64,000 nucleotides of DNA from Paenibacillus pinisoli (GTDB lineage Bacteria > Bacillota > Bacilli > Paenibacillales > Paenibacillaceae), in the NCBI RefSeq assembly GCF_003605435.1, contig NZ_QXQB01000001.1, positions 1,116,001-1,180,000 of the forward strand. Direction: 5' to 3'. The notes below the pieces were generated by a model, which was given only the letters and a program-made list of their open reading frames with translations, was not told the DNA's origin and made no database searches. Of the stretch, positions 56,891-64,000 are shown in pieces. The stretch's first letter is position 1. Every line of letters begins with the position of its first letter. The position numbers and the translations under genes were made by a program.

Positions 56891-58264
56891 TTATGGACGG
56901 GCAAACGCCGGAGTGGCATTGGAATGCACAAGTTTGGGTTGTGCTGCAGCTGCCGGCTCCTGGGCCGCAGCCTTCTCCTGCTCGCGGGACTGCTCCAGCT
57001 GATTCTCCAGCGCAAACAGCTTCACGAACATGTCCATCGCTTCCTCAGCCCGTTTCTCGCCGGCCATCTCCTTGATCCGATGTATAGGATCCTGCATCAT
57101 TTGATTCACGATGCTCTTGGTCAGCTTGCGAATAACCTTCATCTCATGCTCGTCCAGATCAGGCAGCTTGTTCGACAGGCTGTTCATCGTATCCTCATGG
57201 ATCTCAGCCGACTTCGTCTGCAAGGCACGGATGAGCGGCACAACGCCGAGCGTCTTGTACCAGTGCTCGAACAGCTTGATCTCCTCTTCGATCATCACTT
57301 CAATCTTCGCCGCTTCCTGGCGGCGATGCTCCAGATTGCTTTGAACAATGCCCTCCAGATCGTCAATGTCGTACAGGAACACATTCTCTACCGCCGCAAT
57401 GGTCGGATCCAAATCCCGCGGAACCGCAATATCGATCATAAAGAGCGGCTTCGACTTGCGGCGCCGCATCGCTTCCTGCACTTGCTCGCGGGTCAGCACA
57501 TATCCGTTCGCTCCTGTGGAGCTGATAATAATATCTACCTCATGCAGCTTCTTGACTGCTTCTTCCATGGAACAAGGCACGCCATTGAACTTGTCCGCCA
57601 GCGCTGCGGCGCGATCGAACGTACGGTTGACGACCAGCACGCGGTCTGCGCCGTTCGCATACAGATGCTTGGCAGTAAGCTCGCCCGTCTCGCCCGCACC
57701 GATAACCATAACGGTCTTTTTGTTGAATTGGCCAAAAATTTGCTTGCCCAGCTCCACCGCCGCATAGCTGACGGATACCGCCGTCTCGCCAATCATCGTC
57801 TCGGAATGAGCGCGCTTGGCCATCGTTACGGCTTGCTTGAACAGCATATTGAAGATCGTGCCCGTCTTCTTGTCGGCTTGCGCCTGAAGGAAGGCGTTCT
57901 TCACTTGTCCCAAAATCTGAGTCTCGCCAATAACCATGGAATCCAGACCGCTGGTGACGCGGAATAGATGCTCGATGGCTTTGCCGTCCTCGTACATATA
58001 TAAATGGTTCGTAAACTCCGCACGCGGCAGATTGAACCATTTCTCCATAAAGCTTCGGATATAATGACCGCACAGATGATGGCGATCCACTACGGCATAA
58101 ATCTCTGTACGGTTGCACGTAGCTACAATGACACATTCCATAATGCTCTTCGTATCCATGAGGCCCTCAAGCGCAGCCGGAAGCTCATGCTCAGCGAATG
58201 CGAATTTCTCCCTCACTTCTACAGGAGCTGTCCTATAATTCAGACCTACTACGATAATGTGCAT
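56891..58264 (-). CDS. hemA: Glutamyl-tRNA reductase
   Basis: First enzyme of the C5 haem route. 457 residues (455 in B. subtilis): MHIIVVGLNYRTAPVEVREKF, active-site Cys in VIVATCNRTEIYAV (about 50), LFRVTSGLDSMVIGETQILGQVK, NAD-binding VMVIGAGETGELTAKHL, and a helical dimerisation domain (about 310-420). An Ala/Gln-rich tail follows. ATG at 58264 with AGGAGA upstream. It is the first gene of hemA-hemX-sirohaem gene-hemC-cobA/hemD-hemB-hemL. Confidence 0.97.
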   Translation of the reverse strand: MHIIVVGLNYRTAPVEVREKFAFAEHELPAALEGLMDTKSIMECVIVATCNRTEIYAVVDRHHLCGHYIRSFMEKWFNLPRAEFTNHLYMYEDGKAIEHLFRVTSGLDSMVIGETQILGQVKNAFLQAQADKKTGTIFNMLFKQAVTMAKRAHSETMIGETAVSVSYAAVELGKQIFGQFNKKTVMVIGAGETGELTAKHLYANGADRVLVVNRTFDRAAALADKFNGVPCSMEEAVKKLHEVDIIISSTGANGYVLTREQVQEAMRRRKSKPLFMIDIAVPRDLDPTIAAVENVFLYDIDDLEGIVQSNLEHRRQEAAKIEVMIEEEIKLFEHWYKTLGVVPLIRALQTKSAEIHEDTMNSLSNKLPDLDEHEMKVIRKLTKSIVNQMMQDPIHRIKEMAGEKRAEEAMDMFVKLFALENQLEQSREQEKAAAQEPAAAAQPKLVHSNATPAFARP

Positions 58265-58319
58265 GTGCTTTTCTCCTGCTCCCTTCTGTTGCCAGTCCAA
58301 TCCCTTGATGTTATCGAAT

Positions 58320-58366
58320 ATTATAGCATAGTTCGACATTCATATTGGTTTCATTTATGAATAATG
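58320..58366 (-). promoter_or_regulatory. hemA promoter region with a small palindrome
   Basis: A perfect TATAAT at 58320-58325 lies 55 bp before hemA; the -35 partner is weak. Just upstream, CATTATTCATAAATG at 58352-58366 is an imperfect palindrome around one central base. hemA in B. subtilis is repressed by PerR, whose box is a 7-1-7 palindrome of A/T-rich sequence; this resembles that format only loosely. Confidence 0.35.
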
Positions 58367-58407
58367 TTTGAAAAATACATTCACAGTATACCCTGTATTC
58401 ACAAAGA

Positions 58408-58436
58408 AATAACCATGGATTGGCTCCATGGTTATT
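58408..58436 (-). terminator. Terminator after speD
   Basis: Perfect 11-bp stem AATAACCATGG/CCATGGTTATT with a 7-base loop, followed by TCTTTG on the minus strand, 24 bp past the speD stop. Confidence 0.75.
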
Positions 58437-58459
58437 CCCGTATCATACAATAATGAGCC

Positions 58460-58858
58460 TTACACAAGCTCGATTTGTTTCATCTTTGGTTCTTCGACTT
58501 GCAGCTCGCCCATGCCGCGAACCAGCTTCTTCGCATGGGTCGTCTTCGGCTTAAGCACCGTCAGCATGTAATCGATCGCGAGCTGAGGATCAACAGTTTC
58601 ACCGCAGGTATAGCAGTCTAGCGCAGCAAAGCCTCTCTCAGGGTACGTATGAATCGAGAGGTGACTCTCCGACAGCAGCACGAGTACCGTAGCGCCTTGA
58701 GGTTCAAATTGTTTGGATTGTACCGACAATACAGTTGCGCCGCAAGCTTCTGCAGCCTCTACCATGTGAGATTGCAAAAATTCAGCGCTGTTCAGCAATT
58801 CAAAATCTACACCCCAAGCATCAACAGCAACGTGTCTTCCGAAAGTTGAGTATTCCAT
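58460..58858 (-). CDS. speD: S-adenosylmethionine decarboxylase proenzyme
   Basis: Pyruvoyl enzyme that supplies aminopropyl groups for spermidine. 132 residues: FGRHVAVDAWGVDFELL, the self-cleavage site LLSESHLSIHTYPERG (between E64 and S65, S65 becoming pyruvoyl), and the CYTCG motif (about 82-86). The C-terminal tail (LQVEEPKMKQIELV) is slightly longer than in the 126-residue B. subtilis protein. It is monocistronic, with a terminator after it and a structured leader before it. Confidence 0.95.
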   Translation of the reverse strand: MEYSTFGRHVAVDAWGVDFELLNSAEFLQSHMVEAAEACGATVLSVQSKQFEPQGATVLVLLSESHLSIHTYPERGFAALDCYTCGETVDPQLAIDYMLTVLKPKTTHAKKLVRGMGELQVEEPKMKQIELV

Positions 58859-58909
58859 CTTCCGGTTCCCCCTTCCTAGGAATAAAATGTTTAAAAAATT
58901 TCATCCGCT

Positions 58910-58974
58910 AGGACCTACGTCATTCACTTCCCGAGGGATTAATCTCTCGCAACATAACTATGTCCTGAGTGAAT
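58910..58974 (-). ncRNA. Possible structured RNA leader of speD
   Basis: In the minus-strand transcript ATTCACT pairs perfectly with AGTGAAT (58968-58974 and 58922-58928) around two small hairpins: CATA/TATG (58953-58962) and CGAGAGA/TCCCTCG-type (58932-58949). AGGAC inside the loop (58962-58966) can pair with GTCCT just outside the stem (58910-58914), which would form a pseudoknot. A run of six T follows before the ribosome site. No known riboswitch class was recognised. Confidence 0.4.
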
Positions 58975-59131
58975 CCTGGTTCCTAATATTGTACAGCAAC
59001 AATGTTTTCAACGAGAATAAAAATAACATCTATCCGCGAGAAATGCAATAGTTTTTTTTGTTTAGGCTTCAATTGGCAGAATTACATCTCATCACGTATC
59101 AATCTATGTATACCCAGCATGTCCGGAAACC

Positions 59132-59167
59132 GTCTCAAGAAAAAAAGAAAGACCGGCATGCCGGTCT
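59132..59167 (-). terminator. Terminator after the unrecognised 196-residue gene
   Basis: A fully self-complementary 18-mer (AGACCGGCATGCCGGTCT) followed by TTC and seven T on the minus strand. Confidence 0.85.
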
Positions 59168-59199
59168 CTCTTCCTCGCTTCGGGCGTTCCCGTGAGCTC

Positions 59200-59790
59200 C
59201 TACGCTTCAAGCACGAACAGCTTGTGAGTAAGCTCCGTCAGCCTTTGGTCAATGGTGGCAATTTCGGCTCGATCGACTGTCTGGTTGCGCAGGTCAAGCA
59301 ATTCATTCACTGCACCCTGAATCAATCCGATCTCCCGTTCAATCAGGCGGCTGCGGAATACGCGTTCTAATTGGCCCAGCGTATCCTTGTGCTCGAACAC
59401 GACACGCTCGCCGGCTTCCGAGCTCTCCACAATCTTCTGAACGGCGCCGTTCCTATAGTGATAGATCATCGTATAATGGCTGTAAATGCGGTTGACGATC
59501 GCGTTGCCACGGAAAGCAGTTACCGCTTTGCGCAGCGCGTTGGTCAGCTTAGGTTCTACAAGACGGCAAGAAAGCTCGCAAACATAATAGTCTTGCCTTC
59601 GCTCGAAGGTCAATCTGACTTGTTCCCTCCCTGCGATATCGTGAAGAAGCAGTTCCTGATTGCCGTTATCAAGCACCAATACCTGCATGCGCAGCTGCTG
59701 ATCCTCCATAAAAGCGATGAACCTTGTCATTTCTTCTTGATTTAACTGCAGTTTGGCATTTACATACTCTGTGGCTAGCCGCTTAGCCAT
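59200..59790 (-). CDS. Conserved-looking protein of unknown function
   Basis: 196 residues; I do not recognise it. ATG at 59790 has GAGGAG five to eight bases upstream. The first part (about 20-95) is rich in strands (MQVLVLDNGNQELLLHDIAG, VRLTFERRQDYYVCELSCRL); the middle holds a run NALRKAVTAFRGNAIVNRIYSHYTMIYHYRNG; the last 60 residues look like a helical hairpin or coiled coil (GLIQGAVNELLDLRNQTVDRAEIATIDQRL). No signal peptide, membrane helix or catalytic motif. Single gene with its own terminator; a TATAAT at 59865-59870 could be its -10. Codon use is like its neighbours. Confidence 0.8.
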   Translation of the reverse strand: MAKRLATEYVNAKLQLNQEEMTRFIAFMEDQQLRMQVLVLDNGNQELLLHDIAGREQVRLTFERRQDYYVCELSCRLVEPKLTNALRKAVTAFRGNAIVNRIYSHYTMIYHYRNGAVQKIVESSEAGERVVFEHKDTLGQLERVFRSRLIEREIGLIQGAVNELLDLRNQTVDRAEIATIDQRLTELTHKLFVLEA

Positions 59791-60009
59791 AAAAATCTCC
59801 TCAATTCTTTGAGACCCCACCGGCTTAGGCGCCAGTAGCAGCCTTTTCAGCATTGCTTATGTTTATTATACGTGATCCATCGTTTTTATTCCTGCCGGCC
59901 AGCGTTCATTTTTGCGCATATTTCAAGAAAAATCGGGGGATTCCAGAAGGAATCGCAACAATTGCACTGTATTCTCTAAATTATATGAGAACTTCCCGTG
60001 CTTTCTGCC

Positions 60010-60597
60010 TTATGTGGCAATCGCTTCGTTAATGACATCCCAAAGCTGCTCGCGGCCAAGCCCTGTCTCGGAGGAGAAGAGCACGACTGAATCTCGCGGA
60101 TCGGCTTCAAGCGTCGTTTTGATCATTTTGATATGCTTGTCCCACTTCGAGCGCGGAATCTTGTCGGCTTTTGTCGCCACGATGCAAGTAGGGATCTCAA
60201 AATGCTTGAGCCAGTTGTACATAAGCACATCATCCTTGGACGGCTCATGGCGAATATCGATGACCAAAAGCTGCAGCTTGAGCGGCTCGCGTTCCTGCAG
60301 ATAGGTTTCGATCATTTCTCCAAACTTTTCGCGTTGTGTCTTCGACACTTTGGCATACCCGTAGCCCGGAAAGTCGACCAGATAGATCATATCGTTCACA
60401 CGGTAGTAGTTAAGCTGCTGGGTTTTGCCAGGCTGCGAGCTCGTTCTTGCCAAGTTTTTACGCATGATTAGCTTATTAATTAGGGATGACTTCCCGACGT
60501 TGGAACGCCCCGCCAGAGCAACCTCTGGCAAGGCGTCCTCCGGATATTGATCCGGTCTGACTGCGCTGATAATAAATTGTACGTCCATAATCTTCAT
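60010..60597 (-). CDS. engB: Ribosome-biogenesis GTPase EngB (YsxC)
   Basis: GTPase for late 50S assembly. 195 residues: G1 [12 protein letters not shown] (about 30-41), G2 region [17 protein letters not shown]3 [17 protein letters not shown]4 [13 protein letters not shown]5 [10 protein letters not shown]. Overlaps the lonA stop by 4 bp, so translation is coupled. lonB-lonA-engB order equals B. subtilis. Confidence 0.96.
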   Translation of the reverse strand: MKIMDVQFIISAVRPDQYPEDALPEVALAGRSNVGKSSLINKLIMRKNLARTSSQPGKTQQLNYYRVNDMIYLVDFPGYGYAKVSKTQREKFGEMIETYLQEREPLKLQLLVIDIRHEPSKDDVLMYNWLKHFEIPTCIVATKADKIPRSKWDKHIKMIKTTLEADPRDSVVLFSSETGLGREQLWDVINEAIAT

Positions 60598-62963
60598 GAA
60601 ATTATTGTCCCTGCCCTCTCCTCAGTTGCCGCCGGCAGCAAGGCGTGCTTAAGCACTTCTTCCATTTGCGCTACCGGCACAAAGTCCAGCTCGCTGCGAA
60701 TGCTGTCCGGTATATCCCGCAAATCGCGCTCGTTGTCTTTGGGCAACAGCACTTTCTTAATGCCGGCGCGATGAGCCGCCAGCGACTTTTCCTTCAATCC
60801 GCCAATCGGCAGCACCCGGCCCCGCAGCGTAATCTCGCCCGTCATCGCCACTTCCTTGTCGACATAACGGTTCGTCAGCGCCGAGATAAGCGCTGTCGCC
60901 ATCGTAATGCCCGCGGACGGTCCATCCTTCGGAATGGCGCCTTCAGGAATATGAATATGAATGTCGTTCTTCTCATGGAATTGAGGATCGATGCCTAACT
61001 GCTCCGCCTGGGAGCGCGTAAAGCTGAAGGCGGCCTGCGCGGACTCCTTCATGACATCGCCCAGCTTGCCCGTTAAGGTCAGCTTGCCGCTGCCCGGCAT
61101 CACCGTTACTTCGATGACCAGCGTATCGCCGCCCACCTCGGTCCATGCCAGCCCAGTAACGGCGCCTACCTGATTCTCGCTCTCGGCAAGCCCGTACCTG
61201 AACTTCGGCGGTCCGATCCATTCCTTGATCTGCTCCACATCAACGGTCAGGGGCTCTTCGGATTCGCGATTTTCCTCAGCTACAAAATGCTTGGCCGCCT
61301 TCCGGCATACCGCAGCAATCTGCTGCTCCAGATTGCGCACGCCCGATTCCCGCGTATATTCGCGAATCAGAAGCTGCAGCGCCTCTTCCGTTACAATTAG
61401 CTGATCCTCGCGAAGCCCATGCTCCCGTTTCTGCTTGGGCAGCAAATAACGGACGGCGATCTGGTGCTTCTCGATTTCGGTATAACCCGGAATATAAAGC
61501 ACTTCCATCCGGTCCAGCAACGGGCGTGGGATTGTATGAAGAGCATTGGCTGTCGTCACGAACATGACATTAGAGAGATCGAACGGCACCTCGATGTAAT
61601 GATCGCTGAACGTGCTGTTCTGCTCCGGATCCAGCACCTCCAGCATGGCTGATGCGGGATCGCCGCGGAAGTCGGAGGCCATTTTGTCGATCTCATCAAG
61701 CAGGAATACCGGATTCAGGCTTCCTGCAGTCTTCATGCCCTGCATGATCCTCCCTGGCATCGCGCCTACATAAGTGCGGCGATGGCCCCGAATCTCCGCC
61801 TCGTCTCTGACGCCGCCGAGCGAGATGCGGACGAACTTGCGTCCAAGCGACTTGGCGACGGAGCGGGCAAGCGATGTTTTGCCGACGCCCGGCGGTCCCA
61901 CCAGACACAGGATCGGCCCCTTCAGCTTCTTCACGAGCTGCTGTACGGCCAAATACTCAAGCACGCGCTCCTTCGGCTTCTCCAGTCCATAATGGTCATC
62001 ATTGAGGATTTCTTCAGCCTTGGACAGGCTGAGATCGTCTTCCGTTAATTTGTTCCAAGGCAAAGCAAGTAACCAATCGATATAATTCCGAATGACGCCT
62101 CCCTCGGCAGAGGACGGCGGCATCTTCTCCAAACGGTCGATCTCCTTGTTAACCTTCTCCATGACAGACTCAGGCACGCCCGCCTCTGCCAGCTGCGTAC
62201 GAAGCTCTTCGGCCTCGCCTGCACGGCCTTCCTTGTCGCCAAGCTCCTTCTGGATCGCCTTCATCTGCTCGCGCAAATAATATTCCTTCTGCGTCTTCTC
62301 CATCTGCTTCTTGACGCGCTGATTGATCTGGCGCTCCAGCTCAAGCACCTCGCGCTCATTGTTCAGCAGATCAAGCAGCCGCTCCAGCCTTGCTGCAACA
62401 TCGATCGTCTCCAGAATGTCCTGCTTATCCTTGATCTTAAGCGACAGATGGCTGGTAATGACATCCGCCAGCCGGCCCGGATCGTCGATATCCGAGACAG
62501 CCGCATAAGTCTCCGGCGTCACCTTTTTGGATAAGGATATGTAATGCTCGAACTGGCTCAGCACTGTCCGCATCAACGCATCCACTTCCGGATCATCCGT
62601 CTCCTGCTCAGGAAGCTCCTTCGCCAGCACCTCATAGAATTGATCGTTCTGCACGTAGCTCTGTACTTCTGCCCGCACGACGCCTTCCACCAGAACACGG
62701 ATGGTTCCGTTCGGAAGCTTAAGCATTTGGCGCACTTTCGCAATGGTGCCGATTTTATAGATATCCTCTTCGGTCGGATCTTCAATATTCACTTCCGACT
62801 GCGAGCAAAGCAGGATCATATGATCCTCTACCATCGCTCTCTCCAGCGCGCGAACCGATTTGTCCCTGCCCACATCCAGGTGGAGCACCATGCTGGGATA
62901 CACGAGCAGCCCTCTTAGGGGAAGCAAGGGCAGACGACGACCTTTCGATTTGCCAGGTCCCAT
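60594..62963 (-). CDS. lonA: ATP-dependent protease LonA
   Basis: AAA+ protease for quality control and regulator turnover. 789 residues: N-terminal substrate domain (1-310) beginning [23 protein letters not shown], Walker [10 protein letters not shown] (about 350), Walker [10 protein letters not shown], and the C-terminal protease domain with Ser in [15 protein letters not shown] and Lys in [17 protein letters not shown] at 62963 has GGAGG seven bases upstream; earlier ATGs are less well placed. Follows lonB by about 37 bp. Confidence 0.97.
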   Translation of the reverse strand: MGPGKSKGRRLPLLPLRGLLVYPSMVLHLDVGRDKSVRALERAMVEDHMILLCSQSEVNIEDPTEEDIYKIGTIAKVRQMLKLPNGTIRVLVEGVVRAEVQSYVQNDQFYEVLAKELPEQETDDPEVDALMRTVLSQFEHYISLSKKVTPETYAAVSDIDDPGRLADVITSHLSLKIKDKQDILETIDVAARLERLLDLLNNEREVLELERQINQRVKKQMEKTQKEYYLREQMKAIQKELGDKEGRAGEAEELRTQLAEAGVPESVMEKVNKEIDRLEKMPPSSAEGGVIRNYIDWLLALPWNKLTEDDLSLSKAEEILNDDHYGLEKPKERVLEYLAVQQLVKKLKGPILCLVGPPGVGKTSLARSVAKSLGRKFVRISLGGVRDEAEIRGHRRTYVGAMPGRIMQGMKTAGSLNPVFLLDEIDKMASDFRGDPASAMLEVLDPEQNSTFSDHYIEVPFDLSNVMFVTTANALHTIPRPLLDRMEVLYIPGYTEIEKHQIAVRYLLPKQKREHGLREDQLIVTEEALQLLIREYTRESGVRNLEQQIAAVCRKAAKHFVAEENRESEEPLTVDVEQIKEWIGPPKFRYGLAESENQVGAVTGLAWTEVGGDTLVIEVTVMPGSGKLTLTGKLGDVMKESAQAAFSFTRSQAEQLGIDPQFHEKNDIHIHIPEGAIPKDGPSAGITMATALISALTNRYVDKEVAMTGEITLRGRVLPIGGLKEKSLAAHRAGIKKVLLPKDNERDLRDIPDSIRSELDFVPVAQMEEVLKHALLPAATEERAGTIIS

Positions 62964-63000
62964 ACCAGCACCTCCATTCATTAACATCTACCTTATATTA

Positions 63001-64000
63001 TCATTCAGCTGAATCAGCCTGCAAATACGGAACGTTCGTCGAGATATAAGTTTCTGTTCCAAATGGCTTCTCGGCCTGCTCCTCCGCCCGCACCGACTGC
63101 GGGAAGACGAGGTCAAACACTTCTTCTACCTTATCGACCGGGATGACTTTAAGTCCGTCCAAATCGCCAAAAATCGCCTGCCAATTCTCTTTCGGAATAA
63201 TGACTTGCACTGCGCCGGCCTGGAATGCCGCCTCGACCTTCGCCAGCACCCCGCCGACCGGCTTCACATTGCCGTGAATGCCAACCTCGCCCGTCATAGC
63301 AAGCTTGTTGTCAATTGGAACGCCAGTTATAGCGGAAGCAATTGCAGTTGCCATCGCAATGCCGGCAGACGGGCCATCGATTGGCGTTCCGCCAGGGAAA
63401 TTGATGTGCAAATCATAATCCTGCGGGCGAAGCCCAATGCGCCTCAGAACCGTCAGCACGTTCTCTACGGAACCCTTCGCCATGCTCTTGCGGCGCAGCG
63501 TTCGCGAGCCTCCGCCAAGCTCCTCCTCATCGACGACACCCGTGATTGTAAATTGCCCTTTGCCTTTCACCGCTTCAATCGCGCTTACTTCAATCTCCAG
63601 CAGCGTTCCCATATTCGGCCCGTATACGGCAAGGCCGTTCACAAAGCCCACTTGCGGCTCGCTTGGCACCTTGCGGTCCGGACGCGGAGGTATCTGGCTG
63701 CTGTTCACCACCCATTCAATATCGGATGCTGAAATCTGATCGCGTTTCTCTGACAAGGCTACGCCTGCCGCCAGCTGGATGACATTGACCGCTTCCCTGC
63801 CGTTTGTTGCATATCGCTTCACTACATCGATGGCTTCCGGGCATGGCCCGAAGCCGATTTTTTTTACGGCATTCTCCGCTACCAGCGAAATCTCCTCCGC
63901 CAGCAGGGGGCGGAAGTAAACCTCCATACAGCGCGAGCGGATCGCAGGCGGTATCTCCTGCGGCGAACGCGTTGTTGCGCCTACCAGACGGAAGTCCGCA
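63001..64000 (-). CDS. lonB: ATP-dependent protease LonB, N-terminus cut by window
   Basis: Lon-family protease that in B. subtilis is made in the forespore under sigma-F. The frame is open to the window edge; about 333 codons are present. The first visible residues, ADFRLVGATTRSPQEIPPAIRSRC, are the AAA+ sensor-1/arginine-finger region; the protease domain follows, with Ser in IDGPSAGIAMATA and Lys in GGVLAKVEAAFQAG. The Walker motifs lie outside. B. subtilis LonB has 552 residues, so about 220 are missing. Directly upstream of lonA, as in B. subtilis. Confidence 0.94.
   Translation of the reverse strand, partial: ADFRLVGATTRSPQEIPPAIRSRCMEVYFRPLLAEEISLVAENAVKKIGFGPCPEAIDVVKRYATNGREAVNVIQLAAGVALSEKRDQISASDIEWVVNSSQIPPRPDRKVPSEPQVGFVNGLAVYGPNMGTLLEIEVSAIEAVKGKGQFTITGVVDEEELGGGSRTLRRKSMAKGSVENVLTVLRRIGLRPQDYDLHINFPGGTPIDGPSAGIAMATAIASAITGVPIDNKLAMTGEVGIHGNVKPVGGVLAKVEAAFQAGAVQVIIPKENWQAIFGDLDGLKVIPVDKVEEVFDLVFPQSVRAEEQAEKPFGTETYISTNVPYLQADSAE

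Noticed and set aside
59854..60009. GATTCC/GGAATC hairpin after engB as a strong terminator
   Set aside because: The stem is only six pairs and the T run starts six bases later; evidence too weak to annotate.

Overview
The window is core chromosome of an endospore-forming Firmicute, most likely Paenibacillus or a close relative in Paenibacillaceae. Three things point there. The gene order follows the Bacillus subtilis relA-apt-recJ-secDF-comN-spoVB ... minCD-mreBCD-radC-maf ... folC-valS-spoVID-hemLBDCXA ... engB-lonA-lonB backbone. The base composition by eye is a little over 50% G+C. And genes missing from B. subtilis but usual in Paenibacillaceae are present: ruvC beside ruvAB, RNase G, and a CobA-HemD fusion. 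Almost every gene lies on the minus strand; only spoVB and a YrzE-like membrane protein gene are on plus. Genes are therefore read right to left. No prophage, insertion sequence, CRISPR array, rRNA or tRNA gene was seen.

Region by region: 1-5.1 kb holds relA (3' end cut by the window), apt, recJ and an orphan cation-efflux C-terminal domain, followed by tandem hairpin repeats. 5.3-11.3 kb holds secDF, comN, spoVB, a DUF421 (YetF-type) protein, a YrzE-like protein and yajC. 11.3-18.8 kb holds tgt-queA, a large SpoIID/LytB protein, ruvCAB and bofC. 18.9-22.5 kb holds a SafA-like spore coat gene made of three nested families of coding repeats, and then about 1 kb of non-coding DNA with a 100-bp tandem repeat. 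22.5-31 kb holds the phenylalanine/threonine operon pheB-hom-thrB-pheA, spo0B-obg, rplU-prp-rpmA and rng. 31-41.6 kb holds spoIVFAB, rodA, minCD, mreBCD, radC, maf and a SpoIIB-like SPOR protein. 41.7-47.5 kb holds murC, folC and valS, with a T-box leader. 47.5-48 kb holds a second intergenic tandem repeat with a 50-bp period. 48-58.3 kb holds spoVID, a pseudouridine synthase and a complete hem operon with a siroheme branch. 58.4-64 kb holds speD with a structured leader, an unrecognised gene, engB, lonA and lonB (5' end cut).

Functionally the window joins cell shape and division (MreBCD, RodA, MinCD), envelope synthesis and protein export (MurC, SecDF, YajC), tRNA modification and charging (Tgt, QueA, ValS), DNA repair (RuvABC, RecJ) and several sporulation modules. 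The sporulation modules are phosphorelay (Spo0B), engulfment (SpoIID-like and SPOR proteins), the sigma-K checkpoint (SpoIVFA/B with BofC), cortex (SpoVB) and coat morphogenesis (SafA, SpoVID).

Most of the region is ordinary. The parts most worth a second look are non-coding or repetitive: the two intergenic arrays, which appear to descend from one 50-bp unit; the repeat architecture of the SafA-like gene; a possible pseudoknotted RNA leader in front of speD; and the hairpin repeats beside the truncated cation-efflux gene.
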